Assembly: GCA_026315105.1 (NCBI GenBank)
Contig: CM048746.1
Coordinates: forward strand, 140,164,730 to 140,228,729
Length of the DNA stretch: 64,000 nucleotides
Direction of reading: 5' to 3'
Origin: Locusta migratoria
Taxonomy: Eukaryota > Arthropoda > Insecta > Orthoptera > Acrididae
Shown here: positions 1-10,366 of the stretch, one piece after another
Position numbering within the stretch: position 1 is the first letter of the stretch
Layout: each line of letters opens with the position of its first letter
Program-made: the position numbers and the translations under genes
The notes under the pieces: generated by a model
Told to the model about the DNA's origin: nothing
The model's input: the letters and a program-made list of their open reading frames with translations, nothing else
The model's database searches: none

Positions 1-88
1 CAGCGTGTTAAACCGTAATAATATTGTGCCAGAACAACAATTGTTAACAGATCGCCGGAAAATCCTGTAGAAATACAATATATCGGTA

Positions 89-637
89 ATTCTTTTAGGA
101 GATTTCGATGGACAACTCGGCAAAGAGAAAAAATTCAGGAAAACAACGGGAATTCATACAGCTCACAAGAGGACAAATAAAAACGGCGAGAGACTGATAA
201 ACTTCTGTGAAAATTTTGATCTTAAAATCATGTCCACGCAATTCCTAAAGCCCGTAAACATACTTACAACTTGGAAATCACCGAACTCAACTTTGGGTGA
301 GTTTCAGATAGACCATGTTGCTATATCTAACAAGAATACGAAAGAAATACTTAACGTTCGAACAAGAAAGGGATTTTTTCAATCAGATCACCATCTACTA
401 CAAATAAAGATTAAATTTCAACCTAACAGGAAAAAACCACAAATGAACAAAACATTCAGAATTGATCCAGAATACCTGAAACTTAACAAGAAGGAAATTA
501 GCCAGGAAATTAGGCAATCAAACGCAACGAACTGGAAGGAACTTGCAGAAGTATTGAAGAGCACTATGCGTTTAGGCAAACCTCCAAGAAAGAAAAAACA
601 CAGATGGCGGAACAGCTCATGTGATCAAGCAATATAA
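89..637 (+). pseudogene. LINE-A endonuclease domain (C-terminal part)
   Basis: Frame 2 reads through the C-terminal half of an APE-like endonuclease, the enzyme that nicks target DNA for target-primed reverse transcription. Visible hallmarks are LLGDF near the start (about 92-106), an IDH motif at about 308-316 and the catalytic SDHH segment at about 386-397. Upstream of about position 89 the frame is lost (stop at 68-70), so there is a frameshift there. A TAA at 635-637 interrupts the frame before the reverse transcriptase. The ATG at 230 is an internal methionine, not a real start. This is a dead copy. Confidence 0.8.
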
Positions 638-2518
638 GAAAGAACACAAGCATGGAAAACTTTCAGTAGCAACAAAGCTACAGAAAAATGGCAGGAATTT
701 CTGAGAATACAGAAGAATACATCAAAGGTAATACGAAGAGAAAAACGTAGATATGATATAAACCGGCTTAAGGCAATTGAACAAGAATTTCTCAAAAACA
801 ACACCAGAAACTTTTACACAATTTTCAAGGAGAACCTAACAGGGTATCAACCACCTAATCTCTGTTTTCGCCGGCCCGATGGATCACTGGAAACCAACAC
901 GAGAAACAACTGTCAGATTTTAGCTAAATATTTTCACGCACTCCTCAACTGCGAGCCGCCGACAGAACAACTAGATTTCGAAAAATCCCCATCAAATCCC
1001 GAGTCAAAACCACCTTCACTTAAAGAAGTAAAGGAAATAATCAATTCTCTGAAGAACAACAAGTCTCCAGGTGAGGATGGAATCATAGCAGAAATGTGGA
1101 AATTAAATGACAGTACTCTTACACAAGCAACTCACAGAATTATATCAAAGGTTTGGGAAACTGAACAAATTCCTGCAGAGTGGAAATGTGTACTAATCCA
1201 CCCTCTCAACAAGAAAGGTACAAGAACTGATCCAAATAATTACCGGGGAATTTCACTGCTCCCAGTAATATACAAAATTTTTTCGAAGGCCCTGTTAAGC
1301 AGACTAGAAGAACAGGCGGACCAGTTAATAGGAGAGTATCAGGCAGGGTTTCGTAAAGGTCGATCTTGCGTCGAACAAATATGGAACAAATGAGAAGATG
1401 CAGAAACACTGTGGTGACTTTCGTAGATTTTAAAAAGGCTTATGATTCAATAGACAGGCAAATATTATTCATTATTAGAGGAATTTCGGATTGATAGGAA
1501 AACAAGGTCAATTATCCAACAAGCATTAACAGGAACAACCTCTAAAGTCAAATTCATGGGAGAAACATCAGAAGCATTTCACATCCTTACTGGTGCCCGC
1601 CAAGGAGATGGACTCTCCCCCCTTTTGTTTAACTTGGTACTGGAGAAAATTGTGAGGACATGGGAAAAAGAAATTAAGGGAATTCAACTTGGAATTAAAA
1701 AGGAGCAGAGAATCAGGGTGAAGTGTCTGGCTTTCGTGGACGATCTAGCTATTCTAACAAACAACAGGGAAGAAGCGAGACTCGCACTGGAGAAGCTTCA
1801 TGAAATCTCACAGAAAAGTGGGCTACAAATCTCTTATGAAAAGACTCAATACATGGAAAACAAGCCTGCAAATAGTCTCCCCATCACAACTCAGTGTGGA
1901 AAAGTGGCACAAGTTTCTCACTTCAGATATCTAGGAGAGATGATCCAACCATCAGGACTGAACTCAATAGCCAATCAAGAAAGGGTCTCAAGATTACAAA
2001 GAGCATATAAGCTAACTTGGAACCATTATAATAAGAAATTTATTTCTGTCAATGCAAAACTAAGGCATTACAACACAGTAGTCCTACCAGAGGCACTCTA
2101 TGCTGCAGAAACTACAGTGATTCATGGTCTTACGAAGATCAGAGAGATTGATAAACAGGAAAGAAAAATTTTTAGGAAAATATATGGTTCAGTGTTTCGG
2201 GAAGGAATTTGGATAAAGCGGCCAACTAGAGAGATTTACAAAGACATGGAAACAATAACGGACACCATCAGAAAGAGAAGGATGAATTTTTATGGACATA
2301 TCATCAGGATGAATGAAACCAGGCTCACAAGGCAAATATTTGAGATAGCAAACAAGAGCAAAAACAAGACGAAGTGGATCACTGAAACAGAAGAGGATAT
2401 TAAAGAACTGGGAATCACACAAGACAACATAAACAATAGAGAACAGTTCAGGAACATTATAAAGAAACATAAACAGGAACACTCGGAGTACAGAACAGGA
2501 AAAAAGTGGTCAGAATAA
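638..2518 (+). pseudogene. LINE-A reverse transcriptase, two frameshifts
   Basis: The frame is open from 638 to 1390, moves to frame 1 for about 1390-1470 (motif A, VDFKKAYDSID) and returns to frame 2 until 2518, so two compensating frameshifts break the RT domain. Recognisable blocks are NNKSPGEDG at about 1054-1080, NYRGISLLP near 1240, FRKGRSC near 1350, ARQGDGLSPLLF at about 1595-1630 and the catalytic box FVDD at 1733-1744. The two aspartates of that box are retained, but the usual Ala is Val. The C-terminal part holds RRMNFYGHIIRM, typical of the post-RT region of such LINEs. The protein would copy the element RNA at the nicked chromosome; this copy cannot make it intact. Confidence 0.85.
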
Positions 2519-2700
2519 CGCAAGAGAGAACACAGTGAACGCATGAAGATTTTGTGTCCCAACTTCGTCGCCGCTTTTGTGTCCCAGCCTCGTCGTAGGT
2601 GTCGGTGGCCGAGTGGAATGAGACCGACACGCTGGTGCAGGTACGGAGGGGAGCAGCCAGAAACTATAAACACTCGAGTAAATTAGAAAGATATATATAT

Positions 2701-3025
2701 TGCACAGAATGAAACAATACTTAACTTTTACATAGTACTGCAGAATGTTGATACATAGTTATTAGAGGCCTGCCTAGTGCCTGTACAATAGCAAAGTCTT
2801 CACTGGTGCCTATCTGATTACGAAGGTCCTAACTCGTTGCTATCTCAGTCCGAAGTGACCGATGTCCTTCAGTGGTGGCCACGAGCGGCGTTGTCGCAGA
2901 GGGCGCTCGTGGCTGTCGTCGTGAGAACGCCGCGCCGTGCGTGCATGGCGGCGCGCGGCGAAAGCAGGTGGCGCGCACTTTGTACTTGTGCGACACCACA
3001 GAAGAGAATTTGGGAAGAACGAAGA

Positions 3026-3056
<31 letters not shown>

Positions 3057-3668
3057 CATAATTACTCAAGTTCAATCGCTCTCTTTAAAGGGAATAATCG
3101 AAAATAATAAATAATAATATCGGTAATTAGCAACGACTATAGAGCCACCATGACTCAATATTCCTGTAAGGGACTTCCGGTGACTTGTTGAGTTGATGCC
3201 GCGTGCACTTGCTACAGTTCGCCAGACAAAAGTAAGTCCAGTAACCGGTAGGGGCGTCCAATCTTACGAGACTCGGATGGGTCAACTTGTCGAATCCGAT
3301 GACATGCAGAATCACCCAAAGGCGGCCGAACTCGGTATTAAGCGGTGGGTCACGTTTCTGGCCATTAGCGTCAGTGTACGCCAGCGGAATTACCGGCGAC
3401 TGGAGACGGCGGCCAGCCCGGGTGCAGACGCGTCCGCCGTCGGCCCGGCCTCGTTAGCAGACACTCGGCCGGCCGCCCTGGACTAATTGGCTGCGGCCAC
3501 CTGCCCTACCGTCGCCCTGCAGGCTGCTTCTTCCTCCTATGCTCTCCGCATGCGTCTCGACTTTCTGTAGCCACAGTTCTCGCCGTGTAGTGAAGCTTCA
3601 GGGGCTGGTGTAACGTCTCTCCATTGTAACTACATTTTTCCAGCGTCATTATTGATAATATTCTTCTC
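2701..3668. other. Low-copy DNA without recognised gene
   Basis: No gene or element could be recognised here. The stretch includes a GC-rich patch at about 2870-2990, a GAA microsatellite and a second GC-rich patch at about 3360-3545. Short open frames on both strands overlap each other and show no domain; I treat them as chance. Confidence 0.4.
3021..3055 (+). repeat. (GAA)n microsatellite
   Basis: About eleven GAA/AAG units with one interruption near the start. Confidence 0.9.
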
Positions 3669-3820
3669 GAGTCATCTGGACGCAATATTTCCGCGATCAA
3701 GCTTCCAGCCATCTTCAGGTGAGTTTGGTGCTACGCGAACTTCCGGGTAGTTGGTCTCGCACAACACGCACCTGAAGATAGCGGACAGTTGGATCGCCAA
3801 AACGTTGTCTCCAGATGATG
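3669..3820. mobile_element. Foldback element with CTGAAGA motif
   Basis: Two arms of about 50 bp (3669-3720 and 3769-3820) are imperfect inverted copies around a ~48-bp centre. Each arm carries CTGAAGAT followed about 20 nt later by a GAAA-like or CAAAA segment. That places it in the palindromic family with hammerhead-like cores described elsewhere in this window. It is the most degraded member. Confidence 0.55.
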
Positions 3821-3989
3821 ATCCGGCTGAAAACCCAACAGAAACACCATTAAGACCGCTATTTTTAAAGAGTGCCGACTGTTGTTTATCCCGAAAACTT
3901 CTCCAACAGCTTCATCTGCTTACGCATACGACACATACATTGTACATAGCTCTCCTCTGTAAAGGGGAGAAGCAACAGGTTCCCTGTGT

Positions 3990-4165
3990 CCATGTGTGGA
4001 CCTCTTTGTTTTCACTCTCTCTTCCTCTCCCTCCCATCTCTCTCTGCCTATGTCTTCCTCCCATCCGTACCTCCAGTTCCCTGTAAGTCCATTTCCATCT
4101 ACCCCTTTCTTTTTCAGTTCTTCCTCCAATCCCTATCTCCTTCCCCTATCATACCATCATCATGA
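3990..4165 (+). repeat. Pyrimidine-rich tract
   Basis: About 170 bp are strongly enriched in C and T (CTCTCT, CCTCC and TTTCTT runs) on the plus strand. No unit repeat is visible. The open frames here on both strands are compositional. Confidence 0.6.
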
Positions 4166-4548
4166 CGGATCTGAACCGTAAGCAGCGGGAATGCTGAATG
4201 GTTTCTTTTCATGTTTTATATACATAAACCCAGTCGTTTGAAGAAAGCAATGTAGACGAATATTCATCACACCACACTACACACTTTCAGTCATGAAGTG
4301 CCCAGATTTTATGATCGTGTCACCACTTGCTTGGCATCGGCTTCGTTATTAAGGGTTTAGCAATTGTAGTCCTTGCATGAATGTTAAGCTTCAGTCTTAC
4401 TGTTTTTATTGAAACAGCATTACTCGAGTGAGGGTTGAGAATTGCAGTCGCTTTTCCATGGCCTTTTTATGTTGCCTGGCCGCAATAGTTTCTAATGCTA
4501 GTCGGTCACAGTCAGTCGTCTATCGGTTTCGCCCGCTATTACTATTAC

Positions 4549-4989
4549 TGAGGAGGTATTGAACAGAATTGGGGAGAAAACGACTTTACGGCATACCTTG
4601 ACTAAAAGATGGGCGATTGGTAAGAAACATTCTTAGACATAAAGAAATCGTGAATTTGGCATTGAAGGGAAGTTTGTGGGAGAAAAACTGCAGAGGAAGA
4701 CCAACAGACGAATATAGTAAGCAGATTCAGATGGATGTGTGTTGCCGTTCGTATGAGGAGATGAAGAGGCTTACTCAAAAAAATGTTCAAATGTTTGCAA
4801 ATCTATCGGACCTAACTGCGTCGTCATCAGTCCGTAGCTTACAAACTACTTAAACCTAGTTAAACTAACCTACGGACAAACACACACACCCATGCCCCAG
4901 GGAGGACTCGAACCTCCACCGCAGCGAGGTGCTTTAGACCGCTCGGCTACTCAACCGCGGCAAACCAAAGATCAGAACAACAACAAAGT
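4549..4989 (+). mobile_element. LINE-B 3' fragment, split by a SINE
   Basis: This is the 3' end of the same LINE family as the copies at 20938 and 59484. A frame at 4617-4770 reads VRNILRHKEIV and NCRGRPTDEYSKQIQ, the conserved tail of that family's ORF. The family's AAC-rich 3' terminus appears after the SINE, at about 4962-4989. The copy is truncated at the 5' end and interrupted at 4780. Confidence 0.8.
4781..4961 (-). mobile_element. SINE family B
   Basis: This is a tRNA-derived SINE in reverse orientation. On the minus strand it has a tRNA-like head with B box GGTTCGAGTCC, then the family tail with GTAGTTTGTAAGC and ACATTTGAACAT. It lies inside the LINE-B 3' end. Confidence 0.85.
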
Positions 4990-5172
4990 TCAAATGTCTG
5001 TGAATGTATTGAACTTCTTTCGTCATCAGTCCCCAGCTTTACTAACCACTTAAATTAACCTAAAGGCGACACAAACACACCCATGCCCGGGAAGGACTCG
5101 AACCTCCGGCGGCGAACAACCGCATACTCCGCAGCAAGTCGCCTCAGACCGCTAGGCCACTCCACTGCGGCC
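4987..5172 (-). mobile_element. SINE, B-like variant
   Basis: A second reverse SINE directly follows the LINE-B terminus. Its head differs from family B (CGGCGGCGAACAACCG region), but the tail and box B are shared, so it is probably an older subfamily. Confidence 0.75.
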
Positions 5173-5243
5173 CACAACGACATTCTCCGCCAGTAATGCT
5201 CCATTTTAACTGATTATTCCGTCGATTCTTGGTAGAACAGATA

Positions 5244-5753
5244 CATTATGAAAATTAAAATACATAATTTTGTGTATGTTCTACAGGTTTGTTTATTATA
5301 TAAATTGATTTTCGCCTTCTTAGACATTTACTGAAATTTAGTCAAAACTTGCGTTGTCAACAAACCAGAAGAGATGTTATATGCTGAGAAATAAATTATG
5401 TAACATCTCTTCTGGTTTGTTGACAACAAAAGTTCTTTGACTAAATTTCAGTAAATGTCTGATGATGGTCTAAGAAGTCCGGCCAGCCCCAGTGGCCTAG
5501 CGGTCTGCGTCGCGCCAGTCAAAGTCTGCACGGCCGCTACGGTCGGGGGTTCTAATCCCCCATGGGGCATGGATGTTTGTGTTGTCTTTAGTATAAGGTT
5601 GTTCATAAGTAGTTTGTAAGTTTAGGGACTGATGACCCCGCAGTTAAGACCCTTAAGCTTAACAAACATTAAACTAAGAAGTCGAAAATAGATTCGAATA
5701 ATAAAACAAACATGTAGAAAAAACATAAAATTGTGTATTTTAATTTATTATAA
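5244..5753. mobile_element. Palindromic element with hammerhead-like motif, split by SINE
   Basis: The left arm (about 5244-5381) and right arm (5400-5479 continued at 5684-5753) are long inverted copies around an 18-bp centre. The right arm shows CTGATGA at 5459-5465, and GAAAA resumes at 5684 after the SINE, so the insertion sits within the putative core. It probably belongs to the PLE-like palindromes of this window. Confidence 0.75.
5480..5673 (+). mobile_element. SINE family A variant with 10-bp TSD
   Basis: This is a complete tRNA-derived SINE flanked by the direct repeat CTAAGAAGTC (5470-5479 and 5674-5683). The head contains TGGCCTAGCGGTCTGCG as A box and GGGTTCTAATCCC as a slightly changed B box. 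The tail has GTTTGTAAGTTTAGGGACTG. Confidence 0.9.
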
Positions 5754-5978
5754 TAGAGCTTCGCCTTGTTTTGTGTATGCTGTCATTACTAAGGATTTTG
5801 TTGGTAGTGAAAATTTAAACAGTGCAGCCTTTTCCGTCACAGATGCTTCCACTAAAGGTACACCATCGAATTTGCCTCTTTGAAAGTCTAAAAGTTCACA
5901 CATTTCACCGATCACATGTGCTGACCAACGCAGAAGTATAATGTACTGCAAGGCAGCGTCCAAGCATTCGTAAGTCAA
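5748..5978 (-). other. Unrecognised 76-codon open frame
   Basis: The predicted peptide (TYECLDAALQYI... ending YTKQGEALL) looks less compositionally biased than most chance frames here, but I recognise no domain. It ends at the edge of the palindromic element. Just upstream on its strand (5998-6055) is sequence also found next to the LINE-G frame at about 51880-51935, so it may belong to an unrecognised repeat. It is unlikely to be a host gene. Confidence 0.15.
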
Positions 5979-5997
5979 TCATGCACCGCGGTCGTCT

Positions 5998-6056
5998 TTC
6001 AGTGTTAATTCGTATGCAGTGGTGCCAACTTACAACAAGACAATGTATACTACTTG
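5998..6056 (-). repeat. Segment shared with 51880-51935
   Basis: About 55 bp, including GTGCCAACTT, AACAAGA and GTATACTAC, match the region upstream of the LINE-G frame at about 51880-51935 in the same orientation. It is probably a relic of that LINE's 5' part. Confidence 0.55.
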
Positions 6057-6234
6057 GTGTTTTTGCCACCCCCTGCACGTACAAACGTTATTTTCATTTT
6101 TACACACGTTATTTACATTTTGTGCATACATATGGTTAAGTACCTTTCGAATTATGTAAGTTTTATTAGTCTCCTCCTATAATGAATATTGTTGACGTAT
6201 TAATGTCATGATTAAAAGTTAAGGTACCCAGGTT

Positions 6235-6640
6235 TGCCCAACTATACGTCGCTGAGAGGTACGCAGGCGGACGTGGAACTAGCGCGACGTGTAGCATTTC
6301 ACGGAGCTTTGTAATTCGCATCTGCAGCCCCCTCTGGCTGTCCAGAAGACGACGCCCTGGGCGCCTCGCGTTGTCAGGCGGGCAATTTGTCGGCCGTCAG
6401 GACTCGCGTCTACCTGAGACTCCATCTCGTTAAGACCTCCTTAGCGGGCTGCGACAGCTCCCCTGAATAACAGGGCCCAGCCGCGGCCGTCTTTAATTAA
6501 AGCTCTTTGGATTCTTTCCGAGGTCGGTAGGGGGCGGCGCGGAATGTTGACGCTGCAAACAGGGCCAGCGGGCTTCCGACGGCCGGGAATACGGCGCAGC
6601 CATCCCCCTGTAGACCCAACCCTTCCCGCACCACAACTGA
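6235..6640. other. GC-rich, CpG-rich island
   Basis: About 400 bp of GC- and CpG-rich, apparently low-copy sequence lies in an AT-rich setting. It contains the fragment TTTAATTAAAGCTC and no open frame of note. Its function is unknown; see the finding on GC-rich islands. Confidence 0.45.
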
Positions 6641-6804
6641 TTGAGGTCTGCTATCAGCAAGGAACCAACTAAACACTACTTTTCACAAGGCCTGGAATTT
6701 GCTAAGAAAGAAATTTATAATCTTAAGTCAATATTTCTTGGGAAAGGAAAACAAATGGAATTAACGAATAACTTTTTATGTTCACTACTCGAAAACAGCC
6801 AAAT

Positions 6805-6807
<3 letters not shown>

Positions 6808-6870
<63 letters not shown>
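6808..6870 (+). repeat. (TA)n plus poly-T tract
   Basis: About 17 TA units are followed by about 28 T residues. The open frame across it is an artefact. Confidence 0.95.
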
Positions 6871-6881
6871 ATTGACGACTA

Positions 6882-6971
6882 GGTCTACAAGTTTACAGAA
6901 ACAAAAGTATTATTCTCCATATAGCCTGGTTTTGTGAAGAATAATATCTTTTGTTTCTGTAAATTTGTAGA
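6882..6971. repeat. Inverted repeat next to (TA)n
   Basis: Arms of about 32 bp (6882-6914 and 6939-6971), with the core ACAGAAACAAAAG/CTTTTGTTTCTGT, flank a 24-bp centre. This is a possible small MITE or the tip of a larger palindrome. Confidence 0.6.
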
Positions 6972-7359
6972 TATGCCTTCTTGTATATTGAAGGTGATAG
7001 ACTTGGAGGATTTGAGTATCGGCTCAGGCCAGCCCGGACCTAATCGTTAATAAAAACCAACAATTTATACATTTTTGGCTGTTTTGAAACAATTTATGCA
7101 ATTTTGGCTGTTATGAAACCAATATTTTATGCAGTGTTGGTTGTTTCGAAATAGTGAACATAAACAGTAAAGAAGTTACTGTTCCTAAACAACCCAGCAT
7201 GGTTTTAAAGACAATTATCAAAGTACCTTGTAATCGAAAAGTCAGTATAAATTTGAAAACTTAATAAATCATAGAATAATGTAGATACAGGTAAAAAATT
7301 GACACACACACTTGGAATGACATGGGGGTTTACTAGAAGAAGAAAAAAAATTGCTATAA

Positions 7360-7654
7360 GCGTGAAAGATCTCTTGCGCGCGTCGTTTGGTGGTGATCGT
7401 GTGCTCAGCTGTCATTGCGGCATGCTTGGCCTCCCAGGTCCCCAGACAGTCCGTTCGATTATTGGCTTTAGGGTTACCTGAAGTCGCAAGTGTATCGTGA
7501 TAGATCGACATCTCTAGGAATGCTGGAAGACAACATGCGACGCCAATGCCTCACCATAACTCCGGACATGCTTTACAGTGCTGTTCACAACATTATTTCT
7601 CGACTACAGCTATCGTTGAGGAATGATGGTGAACATATTGAGCATTTCCTGTAA
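7360..7654 (+). pseudogene. Mariner-type transposase, C-terminal remnant
   Basis: Reading from TGG at 7427 gives WPPRSPD, then DYWL, an in-frame TAG where Trp is expected, and GYLKSQVY through to EHIEHFL and a stop at about 7652. This matches the last catalytic region and C-terminus of mariner-like DDE transposases, where the (S)PDL(x)PxD segment carries the third catalytic acidic residue. A one-base frameshift separates it from the preceding RASFGGDRVLS segment. The N-terminal DNA-binding domain and the first two catalytic aspartates are absent. Confidence 0.75.
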
Positions 7655-7834
7655 AGGACATCATCTTTGTCTTAGTTTGTTATGATAATTATTGCTTTAC
7701 TGTTCATATGAAGCGCCATCTGTCGGACATTTTTTGAACTTTTGTTGTTTCCTTTTTTTGTTCTGATAAAAACCCTTTTCATTCCAAGCATGTGTGTCAA
7801 TTTTTACGTCTCTATCTACATTATTCCGTGATTT

Positions 7835-8019
7835 CAAAATGTTTGTAAATCTATCTAGCGTGGTCATCGGTCCGTAGCTTACACACTACTTAAACTAAGG
7901 TAAACTAACCTAAGGACAACACACACACCCATGCCTCAGGGAGGACTCGAACCTCGACGGCGAGCAACCGCGCGCTCCGCAGCGAGGCGCCTTAGACAGC
8001 TCGACTACTCCACTTCGGC
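7835..8019 (-). mobile_element. SINE family B inserted in mariner TIR
   Basis: This reverse SINE is flanked by TTCCGTGATTT (7824-7834) and TTCCGTTATTT (8020-8030), an 11-bp target duplication with one mismatch. It splits the right TIR of the mariner-like element. Confidence 0.9.
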
Positions 8020-8246
8020 TTCCGTTATTTATTAAGGTTTCATATACTGACTTTTTGATCACCCGGTGTATAAAGATTTTGTTCTCGCTTATAAAACCCA
8101 ATAATAGCACTGACAATATCCCGACTTATACAGCTTTTCTAAATTACGAAACCGCCTTCGAATGGGTGGTGCAATGTAGTTGTTTGTTTGTTTGTGACAG
8201 GGGGCCCAATATATTAAGCCATCAGTCCCATCAGTGGAGAGGAGAG

Positions 8247-8449
8247 CCGCTGCGGAGCGGCCGAGCGCATTGAGGCGCTATGTTCCGATGCGCGAGGCCG
8301 TTCCCCGTCGGGGGTTCGAATCCCCCGCCCCCTCGGACATGGATGTTTGTGCTGTCTTCAGTATAAGCTAGTTGATAAGTAGTTTGTAAGTTTAGGGACT
8401 GATGACCCCACAGTTAAATTCCATAAGCTTTACAAACATTTGAACATTT
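8247..8449 (+). mobile_element. SINE, A-type subfamily
   Basis: The tRNA-like head has GCGGCCGAGCGCATTGAGGC as A box and GGGTTCGAATCCCC as B box. The tail is the family A tail ending in ACAAACATTTGAACATT. The head differs from the main A subfamily in its variable arm. Confidence 0.85.
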
Positions 8450-8455
8450 CTGGAG

Positions 8456-9130
8456 ACGGGAAGGAGTGAGGATAGGAGGGGAAGAATAGGAAATGAGGGG
8501 AGGGGAAGTTGTAAGGAAAAGCAGTCCAGGAAGGAAAGAAGGAAGGAAGACTCCATTACCTCAGGGCCCCGTGCTCGCCATTCACGTTATGGAGGAACCC
8601 TGGGGGTGGGGGTTGCAACGTAAATTATGGAATCTTTCAAGAGATTGTGGTATTCTTAAACATTTAATAAGGACGATTCAGAGTCAGTAGGCTGCTGACA
8701 ATATCAAATTACGCATCTCAGCTGCCGAGCAGGAATGACTATGTGGTCTGCAGGACTACGTCGCTAATAGCAGGATGCTACCGCCGGAGGTTCAATTCCT
8801 CGCCGCGCGCGATACTGACCTTAATAAACCTGTTGTGCTTGAGGACTGAACCCCCAGGAAGAATGAATTATCTACGCCTCTGTCGGCAAGCCACCGTATG
8901 GTACATGGCAGGGGTACACTCAAATAAACCTCCACGCCGTTTCACCGACTGTCATGAAAGTTTGTTGATATTAGTAATTTTTCATACCAGGAACATATAG
9001 GAGGGAGAGAGAGAGAGCATAGGAGGAAATAGGCAGAGAGGAGGAGATAAGGAGTAGAAAATGAACAGAGGCGAGAAGAGGAGCTACAGAAAGGAAGTGA
9101 GAGGAGACGGACTAACGAATTTTTCAAATT
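8456..9130. other. Purine-rich and unassigned DNA
   Basis: Purine-rich tracts (GGAGGGGAAG type at 8456-8560 and GAGAGAGAGAG type at 8996-9111) surround about 450 bp in which no element could be assigned. Around 8770-8810 the sequence GGAGGTTCAATTCC resembles a B box, but no matching A box is clear. Confidence 0.4.
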
Positions 9131-9136
9131 CTTACT

Positions 9137-9906
9137 TACAAGGAAAGTACTTGGGCTCGAACAAACATATCTGTATGAATTTTTGCTTACAGTATCTCTA
9201 CGTGCACCTCAATGTGCTGGTGGGTGTGCTCTGTAACCATGCTCTAAATAGCACTATAGATGTAATTGTAGACGCCATACTTAATGCAGATATCTGAACA
9301 TAATCGCCGTACATGTTCTCTAGCGTATTGTCATCAAAAGCCGTGATGATAGGTGCAACTTTAACCTTCTTCTCGGAAGACTGTTGGTATTCACTGCCAC
9401 TGCTTCCATCGCCTCTTCCCGCACTTACCGTAGCACTACCGCCAGCAATGAGTTCTTCGTCATTATAATCCCTATTATCATTATTATGTGTTAGTTTTAC
9501 AACAGTATCTAACTTATGCTCATATTTCTGTACCATAACATACACGAGAAAGCATGCGAATGATTCATCTTCTACACTAATACCATCTTCACGAAGAATG
9601 GTTCTTCGTAACTTCATCTCAACCAATCGCAATTAGCAGGATTTATTATCAATCGCCTCTCCATCTCACGCTTCACCACACAAATAACATAACAAAACGC
9701 AACTTCGGAGGCACACTGCAGCGTCCCTACTGGCGAACCGACAGGTCAAAGTGCAATGTGGCAAGGCACACGCACGGGCCTCTAACAGACGTCTGCAGAG
9801 TTTTGCAGATGCGGGTGTATCACTAGTGCAATGAGGGATCTTTACCTCATCTCTCGTACGATTTTGAGGTATATGTGTTTGTTCGAGCCCAAGTACTTTC
9901 CTTGTT
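9137..9906. mobile_element. Cassette bounded by ~38-bp inverted repeats
   Basis: The ends at 9137-9175 and 9868-9906 are near-perfect inverted copies (core AAGGAAAGTACTTGGGCTCG). They enclose about 690 bp with one 144-codon frame on the minus strand. No target duplication is clear. It is most likely an uncharacterised DNA transposon or a captured fragment. Confidence 0.6.
9198..9632 (-). CDS. 144-aa open frame inside inverted-repeat cassette
   Basis: This is an uninterrupted ATG-to-stop frame of 144 codons inside the cassette at 9137-9906. The peptide starts MRLVEMKLRRTI, has an acidic and polar middle with Ser/Gly-rich SAGRGDGSSGSEYQQSS, and ends with a mildly hydrophobic segment. I recognise no transposase signature or domain. 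If the cassette is mobile, this may be captured host sequence or a remnant of its own gene; if not, it could be chance. Splicing and expression cannot be judged from the sequence. Confidence 0.3.
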   Translation of the reverse strand: MRLVEMKLRRTILREDGISVEDESFACFLVYVMVQKYEHKLDTVVKLTHNNDNRDYNDEELIAGGSATVSAGRGDGSSGSEYQQSSEKKVKVAPIITAFDDNTLENMYGDYVQISALSMASTITSIVLFRAWLQSTPTSTLRCT

Positions 9907-9938
9907 AGATGTGAGTTAACAGCCGTAATATATTTTTA

Positions 9939-10215
9939 AAATGCATAATCAGCCATCATATGTTTATTGAATTTAGAACTCTATCGGTTTCGGATACTAT
10001 CCATCATCAGAAGAGTAAATTAATCAGGCTGATTGAGAACTACATAGTTGACCTGATAAACTTAGCAGAGATACTAATCTCTCTTAGGATCTCTGCTACG
10101 TTCATCAGATCAACTATGTAGCCTGTTTAATTTTATTCTTCTGGCGATGGATAATATACGACACGGGTAAAGTTGTAAATATAGTAAACAGCTGATGGTT
10201 GATTATGGATTTTTA
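9939..10215. mobile_element. Palindromic element with hammerhead-like core
   Basis: The arms at about 9939-10075 and 10082-10215 are inverted copies of about 135 bp. On the minus strand at 10010-9987 there is CTGATGA, a hairpin GGATA/TATCC and GAAAC. The other arm carries a mutated version (CTGGCGA). It belongs to the PLE-like palindromes of this window. Confidence 0.75.
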
Positions 10216-10224
10216 AACTTTTTT

Positions 10225-10366
10225 TTGTGATGCTCGAAGTACCAAACTACCTACGTACGCTAAGTAAACACACACACACATGCCCAAGGAAGGACTAAAC
10301 TGCGGCGGGAGCGGCCACGCAATCATGACATGGCGCCTCAAACCGCGCGGCCATTCTCTCACGGCT
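10225..10366 (-). mobile_element. SINE relic, A-like subfamily
   Basis: This reverse, diverged tRNA-SINE has AAACTACCTACG as part of the tail and a head with GGCGCCTCAAACCGCGCGGCC. The B box is damaged (GGACTAAAC). It is older than most SINEs here. Confidence 0.6.

Larger units (their letters stand above)
1..2700 (+). mobile_element. LINE-A: non-LTR retrotransposon, RTE/CR1-like, degraded
   Basis: This is a non-LTR retrotransposon on the plus strand whose 5' end lies beyond the window. The order is endonuclease C-terminus, reverse transcriptase, then a basic C-terminal tail, as expected for APE-type LINEs. The reading frame ends at 2518 and is followed by a GC-richer 3' region with no clear poly-A tail; the end at about 2700 is an estimate. 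Clade assignment is tentative and rests on general similarity to RTE/CR1-type reverse transcriptases. Confidence 0.85.
7232..8063 (+). mobile_element. Mariner-like element, internal deletion derivative
   Basis: Terminal inverted repeats of about 80 bp bound the element. The left TIR (about 7234-7325) contains GTCAGTATAAATTTGAAAAC and ATTGACACACACACTTGG. The right TIR (7745-7834 and 8031-8062) is its inverse, split by a SINE. Between them is only the C-terminal third of a mariner-type transposase, so most of the gene was deleted while the ends were kept. It could have moved only with help from an intact relative. Confidence 0.8.

Noticed and set aside
2829..3114. Four overlapping open frames near the (GAA)n tract
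   Set aside because: Mutually overlapping on both strands, ending in poly-Lys, poly-Glu, poly-Ser or poly-Phe from the repeat.
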